Shown here in pieces: positions 17,799 to 27,549 of a stretch of 64,000 nt of DNA. A program made the translations under genes and the position numbers. The notes beneath the pieces are model-generated. The model did no database searches and was not told the origin of the DNA. It saw nothing but the letters and a program-made list of their open reading frames with translations. This stretch comes from Candidatus Krumholzibacteriota bacterium (GTDB lineage: Bacteria > Krumholzibacteriota > Krumholzibacteriia > LZORAL124-64-63), in NCBI GenBank assembly GCA_024275485.1, contig JAJRZA010000076.1, positions 1-64,000 on the forward strand, given 5' to 3'. How positions within the stretch are numbered: position 1 is the first letter of the stretch; each line of letters opens with the position of its first letter.

Positions 17799-19652
17799 TC
17801 AGTCCAAAAGACCTTCAACCTGATCCATGAGGGAGCCAAACAGGGCCACCACATCCTGCATGGGTCCGCTACTGGTCATATCCACCCCGCCGAGACCAAC
17901 CGTTTCCACGGGATATCGGCTACACCCGGAACGTAAAATATCCAGGTACTGTTCCCGATCATTTTCATCACCGGCCAAAACCTTGCGTGAAAGCGCAACG
18001 GCCGCAGAGTAGGCGGTGGCGTACTGGTACACGTAGTAGTTATAGAAGAAGTGGGGAATTCGAGACCAGGTCAAGGGACTCAGTTCAGGATCCAGGACAG
18101 CCAAAGGGCCCCAGTATTTGACCATAATCTCCCGGTAGAGCTCACCGAGAGCGTCGGCGGTGAGGGTTTCCCCGGCTTCGCCCATGCCGTGAATACGGTA
18201 CTCGAACTCGGCAAACATGGTCTGCCGGAAAACGGTGTTGTTGATCTGGGCCAGATGATGGTCCAGCAGGAATAGTTTTCGTTGCCGATCCTCACTGGAT
18301 TTCAGCAAGTGGTCCATCAGCAACAGTTCATTGAAGGTGGAGGCCACTTCCGCCGTGAATATTGGGTAACTGCCATAAACAAACGGTTGGTTTTCGACCG
18401 CCAACCACGAATGCATGGAGTGACCCAGCTCATGGGCAAAGGTAAAGGTATCGTTCAACTGATCGGCCCAGTTCAGCAGGATGTAGGGCTGGGTGTCATA
18501 CACGCCGTTGCTGTAGCCGCCGCTGCGTTTGCCGGCGGTTTCGTGCACATCAATCCAGCCACCATCGATGCCTTTTTCCACCTCTCGCACATAATCCGGG
18601 CCCAGGGGCGCAAAGGCTTTCAGGAGCACCCCACAAGCCTCATCGTAGTCGAATGTAAACTCCCCTTCGGGAAACAGGGGAACGGCCAGATCGTACTCGT
18701 GCAATTCGTCCAGCTTGAGCACCCGTTTTTTCAGGGCCGTGTATCGATGCAAGGTGTCGATGTTGTCGCCAACAGTTTCGATGAGACTGTGAAAGACGGA
18801 GGGCGCAACCCCATCCGGATGCAGACTGGCCTCCAGGGTTCCTTCAAATTTCCGGGCCCGGGCAAAAAAGACGTGGTTTTTGACATTGGCGTCCAGGTTG
18901 GCGGCCAAGGTGTTCTTCAACTTGCCGTAAGCACCAAGGAACAACTCAAAAGATTCCTTACGCACGCGACGGTCGTTTCCTTTGAGAAATTTGTAATAAC
19001 GCCCTTTGGTCAAGGTGACGAGATTGCCGTTCTCGTCTTCAATCTGGCCCAGCTCCAAATCAGCGTTGTCGAAAGCATTAAAAATTTGCGCCGCGCCCCG
19101 GGCCATCAGCCCCGCACCAGCCAACAGGGCTTCCTGCTCCGCAGGCAGGGTGTGCTCACGAGCGCGTTGAATGTTGTGGATGAAATGCTCGTATATGCCC
19201 AGCCCCGGCTCCTCGGCCCTCAATTCGGCCAGGCGCTCGGGCTTGATGGCCAGCAACTCGGAATCGAACCAGCTGACGGCCTCGCTGAACCCCACGGCCA
19301 GGCTGCCAATTCGCCCCTTGCGGCCCGTGTTCTCGCCGATACGGGTATCCTCGTCGCTTTTCATGCCCGCAAATACAAAGGTCTTTTCCAGAAGACGCCG
19401 GGAAGCATGAACCGCTTCAATGGTTTCCAGTAGATCCCGACCCGATTGTTCCAGCGTTCCCTGACGAGCCGACAGTTTCGGCAAATCGGCCTCCAACTGG
19501 GCAAAGGCTTTCTCCCAGCTATCCCAATCCGGGAAAATAAGGTCCAGTTGCCATTTGTATTTGTTGTCGATTTCGGAGCGCTCCATGGGGGCGCTGCCTG
19601 ATTCAGCCCCGGAAACATAACAGGTATGGGAGTGATCAGTCCTCGGGAACAT
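17799..19652 (-). CDS. pepF: Oligoendopeptidase F (M3 metallopeptidase)
   Basis: A 617-residue cytoplasmic zinc endopeptidase that cleaves short peptides. The zinc site HELGH is at residues 407-411, inside FTFAHELGHSMHSW, and a third-ligand Glu lies in the downstream FTAEVASTFNE. Length matches PepF (about 600). ATG 19652 has AAAGGCGG upstream; an internal ATG at 19586 begins closer to the conserved domain but lacks a ribosome binding site. It heads the strand that continues into the TonB2-like operon, although a functional link is not evident. Confidence 0.93.
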   Translation of the reverse strand: MFPRTDHSHTCYVSGAESGSAPMERSEIDNKYKWQLDLIFPDWDSWEKAFAQLEADLPKLSARQGTLEQSGRDLLETIEAVHASRRLLEKTFVFAGMKSDEDTRIGENTGRKGRIGSLAVGFSEAVSWFDSELLAIKPERLAELRAEEPGLGIYEHFIHNIQRAREHTLPAEQEALLAGAGLMARGAAQIFNAFDNADLELGQIEDENGNLVTLTKGRYYKFLKGNDRRVRKESFELFLGAYGKLKNTLAANLDANVKNHVFFARARKFEGTLEASLHPDGVAPSVFHSLIETVGDNIDTLHRYTALKKRVLKLDELHEYDLAVPLFPEGEFTFDYDEACGVLLKAFAPLGPDYVREVEKGIDGGWIDVHETAGKRSGGYSNGVYDTQPYILLNWADQLNDTFTFAHELGHSMHSWLAVENQPFVYGSYPIFTAEVASTFNELLLMDHLLKSSEDRQRKLFLLDHHLAQINNTVFRQTMFAEFEYRIHGMGEAGETLTADALGELYREIMVKYWGPLAVLDPELSPLTWSRIPHFFYNYYVYQYATAYSAAVALSRKVLAGDENDREQYLDILRSGCSRYPVETVGLGGVDMTSSGPMQDVVALFGSLMDQVEGLLD

Positions 19653-19703
19653 GCTGGCATCCGCCTTTCAGGGAGAATTCAAATTGTTTTCAACAGGGGA
19701 ACT

Positions 19704-19970
19704 TTAAGACAAGAAAGACCCCTTGCCAACCATCGTCAGTCCCGACGAAGGATATTTGGCAAGAGACCCCATGGAGAACTTCGGCAGACAGCCGTCAAGA
19801 AGGTACGCGCAGATATCAGTGATCATCAGATCAAATACCTTGTTGCAGCGCGGGGCATCCAGGGAGTGGATAACATCACTGGCAAAAAATGCGGTCAACT
19901 CCAAGGGGGCCACGGCCTTGGCCAATCGCTTCCTATCACAGGATCGTCGTTCACAATCAGGATCTTCAGT
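19704..19970 (-). pseudogene. Decayed response-regulator receiver domain
   Basis: Just past cheR, one frame reads LKILIVNDDPVI, the standard receiver beginning with its acidic pair. Then, one base out of frame near 19933, it continues RKRLAKAVAPLELTAFF… into VFDLMITDI with the phospho-acceptor Asp, ending at TAA 19704. Restoring a single A would join the two parts. The natural ATG also appears to have become CTG (about 19967), and the Lys-containing end is absent. So: probably a broken copy of a CheY-like gene, once the third gene of this cluster, or a sequencing indel in part. Confidence 0.7.
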
Positions 19971-19991
19971 ATTTGATTCTCTCTGCCGGGC

Positions 19992-20855
19992 CTACTTTTT
20001 GTAGACCGCCGGCATGACATAATTGAACTGCGAATCATCCCGACCCAGAGTTTCGGAATGACCGATAAACAGGTACCCTCCGGTTATCGTGTGCTGGTAG
20101 TACTTTTCCACCAGGGTATTGCGGGTTTCCCGATCGAAATAAATCATGACGTTCCGGCAGAAGATCGCGTCGAATTGCTTCTTAAAAGGAAACGTACCGT
20201 CCATCAGGTTATGACGTCGGAAGAAAATTCGATTGCGGACCATGTCCTTCACTACCATGGTGCCGTCGGGCAGCTTCTTGAAATATTTGTGCCTCAGAGG
20301 TACCGGCAGCTGGGCAACCTTGTCGGTGGGGTACACTCCCGTCATGGCCGTTTTCAGGGCCGTGGCGGAAATATCCGTTGCCAGCAGCACGGGGTTCCAT
20401 TGCCCAAATGAGCTGCCAAAGTGCTCCATCATGAGCATCATCAGCGTGTAGGGCTCCTCCCCAGAAGAACAACCCGCACACCAGATCCTCATCTCGGTTT
20501 GCCCGAGTTGCTGCCGTCGGGCCGCAAGCTCCGGCAAAACGTTATTCGAAAAGAATTCGAAATGCGCCTTCTCCCGGTTGAAGAAGGTGTGGTTTGTCGA
20601 AATCCGGTTGGCCAACTCATCAAGACCTTCGCTTGTTTTGTCCGAGGTCAGCCAGGATAAATACTCCTTGAAGGATGTAAAGTTTCTTTGGCGCAGAACC
20701 TTCTGCAATCGCCCAACCACCAGGGTCTTTTTCTGGTCCGTCAGGTTGATGCCAAACTTGTCATATACCAGCTTGCGGATGGCGCGAAATTCCTTATCGG
20801 AAATTCTGGCCGCCACGGAACTCCCGGAAGAAGCAGTCATTGTTTTGTTTGCCAT
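19992..20855 (-). CDS. cheR: Chemotaxis protein methyltransferase CheR
   Basis: A 287-residue CheR that methylates glutamates on chemoreceptors using S-adenosylmethionine. The N-terminal helical domain (20-85) ends in the conserved NHTFFNRE; the Rossmann domain shows the AdoMet-binding WCAGCSSGEEPYTL (about 124-137), an ATDIS motif, FDAIFCRNVMIYFD and GHSETL. It sits 17 bases after a CheY-like gene. No receptors or CheA are in the window, so the rest of the pathway is elsewhere. Confidence 0.96.
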   Translation of the reverse strand: MANKTMTASSGSSVAARISDKEFRAIRKLVYDKFGINLTDQKKTLVVGRLQKVLRQRNFTSFKEYLSWLTSDKTSEGLDELANRISTNHTFFNREKAHFEFFSNNVLPELAARRQQLGQTEMRIWCAGCSSGEEPYTLMMLMMEHFGSSFGQWNPVLLATDISATALKTAMTGVYPTDKVAQLPVPLRHKYFKKLPDGTMVVKDMVRNRIFFRRHNLMDGTFPFKKQFDAIFCRNVMIYFDRETRNTLVEKYYQHTITGGYLFIGHSETLGRDDSQFNYVMPAVYKK

Positions 20856-20872
20856 TGAGCGGACTGCCTTTC

Positions 20873-21280
20873 CTAGAGAGGGATCTCGAATTTCAGACCA
20901 ATTTCACTGAGCGTGGCCAGGAATTTACTTTTCTCAACGGGCTTGACCACGTAACTGTCGGCCGAGGCCTTGAAGGCTTCCCGGATGCTCTTGTGATCCT
21001 CAATGCTCGTGGTCATAATGATCTTGGACCCCATGCCCAGGGAGACACCGTTTTTTTCTTCATGTTTCCTGATCTGCTTGAGGGTTTCATGACCGTCCAT
21101 TCCGGGCATCATGATATCCAGGCAGATAAGGTCATAATAAATCCCTTGCGCAATGGCCTGTTTCACTGCTTCCACGGCTTCTTCACCGTTGACAGCGATA
21201 TCGCATTCACCAAAGGGTTCCAGATAACGGCAAAGAAGTCGGCGACTGATAAAATCGTCCTCAACGACAAGAATGTGCAT
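20873..21280 (-). CDS. CheY-like single-domain response regulator
   Basis: A 135-residue stand-alone receiver. Acidic residues 7-9 (EDD), phospho-acceptor Asp55 (CLDIMMPG), Thr90 or Thr91, and Lys113 (VVKPVEK) are all present, so it should be phosphorylatable. There is no output domain. ATG 21280 has GGAG eight bases upstream. It precedes cheR and is divergent from the DjlA-like gene. It may act in chemotaxis or in the neighbouring relay. Confidence 0.93.
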   Translation of the reverse strand: MHILVVEDDFISRRLLCRYLEPFGECDIAVNGEEAVEAVKQAIAQGIYYDLICLDIMMPGMDGHETLKQIRKHEEKNGVSLGMGSKIIMTTSIEDHKSIREAFKASADSYVVKPVEKSKFLATLSEIGLKFEIPL

Positions 21281-21462
21281 GATTCCACTCCATATGATTT
21301 GACTTAGGTAAAGCGAGTTATTTGATCTCGTCTCCTGACAGTCAATTCTTCGGCCAATTGAAAATTGACTTGAATATTTCTTTAGTCCCCGAGGTATCTT
21401 TGGCGTCTTTTTGTTGAAAAGCGTATTTTGGGTAATCGACTTCACACTGAAAGCGGGAAAAC

Positions 21463-22248
21463 ATGGGATTGCTGGGAACGATTATCGGCGGCGGTTTGGG
21501 TATGCTCCTGGGAGGGCCCTTTGGGGCCATCATTGGCGGCGCCCTGGGCTCGAACATCAACATCTCGGCTGGAAAAGTGCATCCTGGTGTCCGTTCTCAA
21601 TATGGAGGACCCGGTACCGGAACCACGGGTTACTCTCCCCTTCAGGATCAGCAAACCTTTATGCTGGCCATGATCAGCCTGGCGGCGAAAGTGGCCAAGG
21701 CCGACGGCAAGGTCACCGCCGAGGAGGTCAAAACCTTCGACGATTTCCTGCGCAACAACCTGGGCATGGACAAGGTGGAACGCCAGGTGGCCGCCCGAAT
21801 ATTCAATGAAGCGCGCGACTCGGATATTCCCGCTGAAGAATTTGCCGGCCAGATTCGCCGGCTCATGGGACACCGGCAAGATCGCTTGCGGGACCTGATT
21901 TCCCTGTTGATGATGATCGCCATGGCGGATGGACATTTCCATCCGGCCGAAGAAAGATTGATCCGCAGCATTTCTTCAAGCCTGGGGTTGAGGGCCTCCG
22001 ACTATGAAGCCGCCGCCGCCATGTTCAACCCCGTCCACAACCTGGACGCGTCCTACTCCGTGCTGGGAATCGCCAAATCGGCCACCGACGGTGAAGTCAA
22101 AAAGGCCTACCACAAACTGGCCCGGGAATACCATCCCGATGTGCTGGCCAGCAAAGGCATGGGGGAAGAGTTCAAGACCTTCGCCGAAGAAAAAATGAAA
22201 TCCATCAACGGGGCCTATGAAGAAATCAAGATCGCCCGGGGAATGTAG
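21463..22248 (+). CDS. DjlA-like co-chaperone (Gly-rich membrane segment, TerB domain, J domain)
   Basis: 261 residues. A glycine-rich hydrophobic N-terminus (2-30) probably inserts in the inner membrane; a TerB-like helical domain follows (about 65-180, [11 protein letters not shown] and [11 protein letters not shown] repeats); and a C-terminal J domain (about 193-261) contains the HPD motif in REYHPDV. E. coli DjlA has the same order and length (271) and stimulates DnaK. The gene overlaps nothing but is followed after one base by mutM. Confidence 0.9.
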   Translation: MGLLGTIIGGGLGMLLGGPFGAIIGGALGSNINISAGKVHPGVRSQYGGPGTGTTGYSPLQDQQTFMLAMISLAAKVAKADGKVTAEEVKTFDDFLRNNLGMDKVERQVAARIFNEARDSDIPAEEFAGQIRRLMGHRQDRLRDLISLLMMIAMADGHFHPAEERLIRSISSSLGLRASDYEAAAAMFNPVHNLDASYSVLGIAKSATDGEVKKAYHKLAREYHPDVLASKGMGEEFKTFAEEKMKSINGAYEEIKIARGM

Positions 22249-22249
22249 A

Positions 22250-23068
22250 ATGCCCGAATTGCCAGAGGTTGAAAACGTGGCTCTTGCTTTGCGCGCACAC
22301 CTGACCGGGCGCAAACTGACCGGGCTGAAAGTGGGGTATCCCGGAATTCTGGGCCAAAGTGTTGCAGCCACACGCCGGGCCATAGTGGGATGCACCATCG
22401 ATGGTGTCCATCGCCACGGCAAATACATCATCATCAACTTTACCGATGGCCGACAACCCGACTCTCACCTGATGATTCACCTGCGCATGACCGGGCAAAT
22501 TTTTATTCTCGATGATTATATTGCCGACAAGCACGTGCACCTGACTTTTGATTTTGACGGGTTGACGGTGCACTACCGGGATATTCGCAAATTTGGTCGC
22601 CTGCAGTTGGTTGACCATGCTGTTCATCCCTCGATTATCGCCCATGTGGGGCCGGATATGCTTGAGGTGAGATTCAAGGTCTGGCACGGTCGCATCAGCC
22701 ACCGACGGGCACCCATGAAGGCCTTGTTGCTGGATCAGGGAATCGCCGCGGGGCTGGGCAACATCTATGTGGACGAGTCGCTGTTTCTGGCTGGTGTTCA
22801 TCCATTGGCAAAACCGCAGGACCTGAGCAAAGAAAAGCTGCATGACGTGTGGCGCCTTGCCAAACGGGTGCTGCGCAATTCCATCAAGCATGGTGGAACA
22901 ACTTTTATGGATTTCAAGAACTTCCACGGCAAACCAGGAAATTTTCGCAGGAAGTTGCGGGTTTATGGACGGGCTGGAGAGGGTTGTTCTGTCTGTGGGT
23001 GTGAAATTGAAAGTTTGCGGGTGGCTGGCCGGTCGAGTTGTTTTTGTCCCGAGTGTCAGGTAATTTAG
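22250..23068 (+). CDS. mutM: Formamidopyrimidine-DNA glycosylase (Fpg/MutM)
   Basis: 272 residues, the usual length. It excises 8-oxoguanine and nicks the strand. After Met removal, Pro2 and Glu3 (PELPEVE) form the active-site start; Lys58 is in the HGKYI motif. The helix-two-turn-helix region precedes a C-terminal zinc finger with Cys246, Cys249, Cys266 and Cys269. The start at 22250 is fixed by the mature PELPE N-terminus and lies one base after the upstream stop. Confidence 0.96.
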   Translation: MPELPEVENVALALRAHLTGRKLTGLKVGYPGILGQSVAATRRAIVGCTIDGVHRHGKYIIINFTDGRQPDSHLMIHLRMTGQIFILDDYIADKHVHLTFDFDGLTVHYRDIRKFGRLQLVDHAVHPSIIAHVGPDMLEVRFKVWHGRISHRRAPMKALLLDQGIAAGLGNIYVDESLFLAGVHPLAKPQDLSKEKLHDVWRLAKRVLRNSIKHGGTTFMDFKNFHGKPGNFRRKLRVYGRAGEGCSVCGCEIESLRVAGRSSCFCPECQVI

Positions 23069-23088
23069 TGTCCAGTACTTAAGGCACA

Positions 23089-23406
23089 TCAAACACAGGA
23101 ATCAGGCCTCGGCAACCCCGCCACCCGGCAGGCACCCTTGGCCGGTCCGTTTTCAAACAATTCATAGATATACATCAGGGTAAAACCCGTTTCCCGGCAA
23201 AGCACCCGAATCATGGGGGCCTTGTCGTGTTCCTCTTGAAACTCCCGCAGGAAATCGATGATCTTCCAATGGTCCTCGCTCAGCTCTTCAATGCCCTCGT
23301 CAAGGGCCAGGGCCTCGGCGACTTTGTCATTCCATTGGTCCGCATCCAGCATGAACCCCTGATCATCCAGGTCCACCCGGATTTTTCCTTTTTCAAACAA
23401 AGACAT
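23089..23406 (-). CDS. DsrC/TusE-family sulfur carrier with both conserved cysteines
   Basis: A 105-residue DsrC-fold protein. The flexible C-terminal arm ends GACRVAGLPRPDSCV: Cys93 and the penultimate Cys104 are separated by exactly ten residues, the signature of true DsrC; TusE normally keeps only the last Cys. DsrC carries sulfur as a trisulfide between DsrAB and DsrMKJOP, but none of those genes are nearby. ATG 23406 has GGAAAGGA upstream. It is transcribed convergently with mutM and follows the 23467 secreted-protein gene on the same strand. A sulfur-trafficking role is inferred. Confidence 0.9.
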   Translation of the reverse strand: MSLFEKGKIRVDLDDQGFMLDADQWNDKVAEALALDEGIEELSEDHWKIIDFLREFQEEHDKAPMIRVLCRETGFTLMYIYELFENGPAKGACRVAGLPRPDSCV

Positions 23407-23466
23407 TTTTTCCTTTCCCGTACGGGAAGAGCGGAGCCATCCCCCCGGCAATCTCGTCGTCGGGAA

Positions 23467-26400
23467 TTATTTCATCAGGGTCATCTTGTGAACCGCGCTG
23501 TGCGGGCCGGCCTCAATCCGATAGAAATAAGTACCCGAAGCCACGGTTTGGCCAGCATCGTCTCGGCCGGGCCAGATCACTTCGTGCAAACCCGCGTTGC
23601 GGACCTCATTGATCAGGGTTGCCACCTTGCTGCCGTCAATTGCGTAGACATTCAGCCGCACATCCTGGGCTTCGGGCAGGCTGAAACTGATCTTCGTCCT
23701 GGGGTTGAACGGGTTGGGATGGTTGGCCTTCAGGGCAAACACCCGGGGAGTCACCACACCACTTGACTGGTCCAAGCTGACTTGGATTTCGCTGTTGTCG
23801 TGGCCGCGGACGGTGATCTCCAGGCTCGAAGCAGCGATGGCCTTGGAGCTGTTGACAATGAACAAATCGCCGGTGCCGTCGAAGCCATTGCCTTGACCCA
23901 TGACCGCCACACTTACATCCAGCCCGTTGCCGATGTTTTTCAGGAAGGTCATTTCATCCTGGCCATCCAGCAATTGGCCGGCAGTTACGCCAATATTGCC
24001 CGTCGGCGGATTGGCTCGTACACGAACGCCTTTGATCCCGTCGCCTTCAACCAGGCGCAGGGCATACTTGCCTTCGCTGCCTTCGACCCAACCCAGGCGG
24101 GCGATACTTGAAAGATGGTCCTGGCTCTTGTTGGTGCCCGAAACCACGCCAAAATTCATGGAGAAGACCATGAGATCCTCGAAGTCGATGCTGTCGTCGG
24201 TGGTGGGGATGCCGATGCTGCTCCAGTCGTTGGTAGGGCCAACGTCGATCATGGGGTCGTAGTTGGCATCTCCGACGGACTCGCCCAGGGCATCACCCAG
24301 GGTGGTCATATCCATGGCGTCGACCGTTCCACTGATAAAGGGAGGCACATCACCCAGCCAATAGTTTATTGCAGCATGGTTCTCGGCCGCCACCGGGCTG
24401 ACGTTGCCCACCCCATCGACGGCAAAGACCTCGTAGAAATATACGCCGCGTTTGCTTGAATCAGACCAGGTCTCATCCATGGACAAAACAGCCGTATCGC
24501 CCAGAGGCACCCATTCACCCAGGGCATTGGCAATGATTTCGGAGTAGTCGGCCGGTCGAGTGGGAATGGTATTGCCGATCACATCATCATACTCGGGATA
24601 GACCGAGGCGTGGGCGCCGTCGTGCCACAAACCCGAGAAGACTTCGTAGTGGTCCACATCCAGGCTGTCATGGTTCCAGGACACAGCAGTGCGGTTGTGG
24701 TGCGGGGCGACTGAAATGCCGGAAACCGGGGCCGGGGCCACGCAGTCGGCATAAAACTCACTGAAGGAGATGGTGGTGGGAATGGTGTTGTTCGAGGGAT
24801 CCCGCAAAGTTACGTCTTCCAGATAAGCTACCCCCCCACTGTCGGCGTAGGCGCTTATCTCGATGGTGAACAGATCGTAACTTCCCGGTCCAACCAAAGG
24901 TTGCGGATTGCCGCCAACGGTGGAACCGGTGACCGTGTAACTTCCGTCGCCGTTGTCATAGTGCAGGAATTGTTCGGTTCCTCCCCAGGGATTGAACGAA
25001 ACAGGTGAATTTGGTGTGTTCAGGCCATCGCCCCCTCGAATCTCGATGTTGTACAGAAAAAGGTCAGGGGTGGTTGGCCCCGCAACATAGGTCACCGTAA
25101 AAACTACCGAATTGCCGCAAGCCACTGGTCCAGCCAGTTCAGGGGTGATTATCACACCCGCCCCACCGTTGAAAGGGCTGTACCTGACAAAATCATACAC
25201 CCTGGTGCCCAAACCCGTAGGATTGGTGTCCGGATGGAACGGCCCGCTGGGATCACCCCAATCGTTGTAACGGGCATCGAAATGAACTGTCGTATTGGAA
25301 AATGCAGACAGGAGCTCGTTGTCAAAAAAGTTGCAGTTGCGCGCCTTGCCGGTTACCACCCCATATCCTTCGTAAGTCACAAGCCCCATGGCGAAGTGAC
25401 TGATATCCACATTGTCAATTTCAACATGGATCTGGTTGTCCGAAAGAACTGCCACACCCCAGCTGGTGGGCTCATCGATACCGATGAGGGTGATGTCGGT
25501 CAAAGTCATGTCAAGAGCGCCATTGGCGGTTGCCAACTCACTGCCGACCACAAGGGGTTGGGCCGGCAGATCATCCAGTCCGGTTTTGTTGGCGAAACTT
25601 TTTCCCATGATGCCGTTGAGAACCGGATTGGTCACCAGGCCTCCGGTGTAAACCGCCGTATTTCCAATGGCGTAAAAGCCCACATCACAGGCATCAAAAT
25701 CACAATTGGTCAGAGTCATCTTGGTATCTGTAATACCCAGCATTCCGGTGGCAACGTAAACGCTGTTCAAATTTGAGATGTCGGAAGAATTGCAACCGGT
25801 GGCCGTCAACTGGGCCTGGCCGGAAACCTGCCAACCATTTTGAACCGGAGCGACGATGGGGCCCTGGCCCACCACCTGAACGTTGGTGGAAGTGGACGTC
25901 AAGCCCAAGCCATGCAGCAGAATTCCTGTTTTCTGGAAATCATCAACCAGGATATTGTTCAGGATCATTTCATGTGGGCCCCCGTCGAAAGCCACCACAA
26001 ACATGCCATTTCCGTGCAATTCGTAACTGACCGGATCCTCCCGCATTCCGGTTACGTGAACGTCCTGGATGGTTCCGCCGGAATCGAAATACCCAAAGCC
26101 GTGAAACGGGACGTTACCAACGCCCTTGTCACGACCGTCCAGCGTCAGGTTGAAAAAATTGATACCGTCGCAATTGGAGATCAAAACAACGGGAAATTGA
26201 GGAAACCCGTTGAGGTCATACGATTGGGCCAGGGTGTCGGGCGAATCCAGGTAGGTCGTGCCAGACCCTGAACCGACAAGGGATATATCCAGCATGTTTT
26301 CAAAAACAAGCTGCTCGACATAGTGGCCCATGGCAATTTGGATTGTATCGCCATCCAGCGCCACATCAATGGCTTCCTGGATGGTGATGTAGTCGGCGGT

Positions 26401-26505
26401 CCCGTCCTGATTGACAAACCAGGTTGTTGCCTGGGATTGACCGACCAACAGGAAAACCATCGAAAGAACCAGGCAAAATGGAGCTATACACCTAAAGTAC
26501 AACAT
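23467..26505 (-). CDS. Large secreted beta-helix protein with cohesin/dockerin-like tail and FlgD-like sorting domain
   Basis: About 1012 residues with a signal peptide (1-26). A right-handed beta-helix (about 28-450) is followed by a cohesin-like domain (about 455-588), an FN3-like domain (590-730), a dockerin-like module (about 735-800: DVGPTNDWSS…SIDFEDLMVF), a second cohesin-like domain (to about 920) and a C-terminal FlgD-like Ig fold (YPNPFN-type start, RKMTLMK-type end, here HKMTLMK). ATG 26505 with GGGGGGA upstream is chosen over 26559. The tail is shared with the genes at 27550 and 30617. Export across the outer membrane by a type-IX-like route is inferred from the C-terminal domain only. 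No catalytic motif seen. Confidence 0.85.
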   Translation of the reverse strand: MLYFRCIAPFCLVLSMVFLLVGQSQATTWFVNQDGTADYITIQEAIDVALDGDTIQIAMGHYVEQLVFENMLDISLVGSGSGTTYLDSPDTLAQSYDLNGFPQFPVVLISNCDGINFFNLTLDGRDKGVGNVPFHGFGYFDSGGTIQDVHVTGMREDPVSYELHGNGMFVVAFDGGPHEMILNNILVDDFQKTGILLHGLGLTSTSTNVQVVGQGPIVAPVQNGWQVSGQAQLTATGCNSSDISNLNSVYVATGMLGITDTKMTLTNCDFDACDVGFYAIGNTAVYTGGLVTNPVLNGIMGKSFANKTGLDDLPAQPLVVGSELATANGALDMTLTDITLIGIDEPTSWGVAVLSDNQIHVEIDNVDISHFAMGLVTYEGYGVVTGKARNCNFFDNELLSAFSNTTVHFDARYNDWGDPSGPFHPDTNPTGLGTRVYDFVRYSPFNGGAGVIITPELAGPVACGNSVVFTVTYVAGPTTPDLFLYNIEIRGGDGLNTPNSPVSFNPWGGTEQFLHYDNGDGSYTVTGSTVGGNPQPLVGPGSYDLFTIEISAYADSGGVAYLEDVTLRDPSNNTIPTTISFSEFYADCVAPAPVSGISVAPHHNRTAVSWNHDSLDVDHYEVFSGLWHDGAHASVYPEYDDVIGNTIPTRPADYSEIIANALGEWVPLGDTAVLSMDETWSDSSKRGVYFYEVFAVDGVGNVSPVAAENHAAINYWLGDVPPFISGTVDAMDMTTLGDALGESVGDANYDPMIDVGPTNDWSSIGIPTTDDSIDFEDLMVFSMNFGVVSGTNKSQDHLSSIARLGWVEGSEGKYALRLVEGDGIKGVRVRANPPTGNIGVTAGQLLDGQDEMTFLKNIGNGLDVSVAVMGQGNGFDGTGDLFIVNSSKAIAASSLEITVRGHDNSEIQVSLDQSSGVVTPRVFALKANHPNPFNPRTKISFSLPEAQDVRLNVYAIDGSKVATLINEVRNAGLHEVIWPGRDDAGQTVASGTYFYRIEAGPHSAVHKMTLMK

Positions 26506-26657
26506 ACAATCCCCCCATTCAGTGAAAGGTTGGCCCATACCGGGACCAAGTGACTTCATTCCACTCCCCCAGAGTCAGAAGTCAAACCAGACAGGATTAT
26601 CAAGAAACAAAAAAGCGGCGACAAGCACAACACCCACCGCCACCCAGAGAAAAAGAT

Positions 26658-27455
26658 CTACTTCATCAAGGTCATCTTCCGAACCTGGCTGTAGAGACCA
26701 GCCTCAATGCGGTAGAAATACACACCCGAGGCTTGAACCTGCCCGGAATCATTCTGTCCATTCCAGATCACTTCGTGCAGACCAGCACCGCGGGTATCGT
26801 CGACCAGGGTTGCGATCAACCTACCATCGATCCCGTAAACCTTCAAGCGCACAGGTTGCTGTTCCGGCAGGGTGAAACTGATCCGGGTATGGGGATTGAA
26901 TGGATTGGGGTAACAATCGAGGGAATGTCCCGACCATGGATTATTCTGGGTCGGGCTCAGGTCGTTTCCCACTGTAACTGTTGTGGAACCAAGGGTTACA
27001 TCGGGAATAATGATGGACCCGGGAGCAACCAGCACGATACTGACTGAAGTTATGGGCGATACCCCATCAACCAGTCCTTCGAATTCCCAATATAACAACT
27101 CACCCGGCGATACAACGAAATCGTAGGCTCCCATCACCACACAATAGCCGTGCCACACATTGGGTTCGGTCAGCTCGAATCCTTGAAAAAGGTTGTAGCC
27201 CGGATCGGTGAAAAGAGTACCTGGACCGCCGGAAACCGAACCAATCACTTCGGGATCGAATTCCACGAAAAGTTCAATGGTGCGCAAATCCAAGGTGTCG
27301 TCGCAGACGACGGACAACCTGGAAATGGAACCCACATCCACAGTGGTATCGGCTGGACTGAATCGCAGGGTGACACCCGCAAAAACGGGAGCGACCACCA
27401 GGAACAGGAAGGCCATCAGAACGAGATTTTTCAGGTTGCGAATCAACATGTGCAT
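26658..27455 (-). CDS. Small secreted cohesin-like protein with FlgD-like C-terminus
   Basis: 265 residues: signal peptide (to about 27), one cohesin-like domain (about 28-165, with the FDPEVIG and GELLYWEFEGLV patterns), and a C-terminal FlgD-like fold ending VRKMTLMK. It is a minimal version of the tail of its larger neighbours. ATG 27455 and 27449 are both possible. It lies between two of the large paralogues on the same strand. It might bind dockerin-like modules of those neighbours; that is speculation from domain type. Confidence 0.8.
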   Translation of the reverse strand: MHMLIRNLKNLVLMAFLFLVVAPVFAGVTLRFSPADTTVDVGSISRLSVVCDDTLDLRTIELFVEFDPEVIGSVSGGPGTLFTDPGYNLFQGFELTEPNVWHGYCVVMGAYDFVVSPGELLYWEFEGLVDGVSPITSVSIVLVAPGSIIIPDVTLGSTTVTVGNDLSPTQNNPWSGHSLDCYPNPFNPHTRISFTLPEQQPVRLKVYGIDGRLIATLVDDTRGAGLHEVIWNGQNDSGQVQASGVYFYRIEAGLYSQVRKMTLMK

Positions 27456-27499
27456 TTCTTTCTATTCATTCTTCTATTCGGTTTTCTCTTGGTTGTGGC

Positions 27500-27536
27500 G
27501 GGAGCAGGCGGAAATATCGAAGATCCACCTGCTCCC
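27500..27536. terminator. Strong hairpin between two secreted-protein genes
   Basis: GGGAGCAGG (27500-27508) pairs with CCTGCTCCC (27528-27536), and the pairing continues inward to about 13 bp. It sits in the 94-base gap after the stop of the 27550 gene (minus strand). No T-run follows on that strand, so it may protect the mRNA 3' end or attenuate rather than terminate. Confidence 0.5.
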
Positions 27537-27549
27537 CCCGGGAGCATTG

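Noticed and set aside
18282-19433. 383-codon frame opposite oligoendopeptidase F
   Set aside because: Antisense to a gene with a clear zinc motif; no domain or ribosome binding site.
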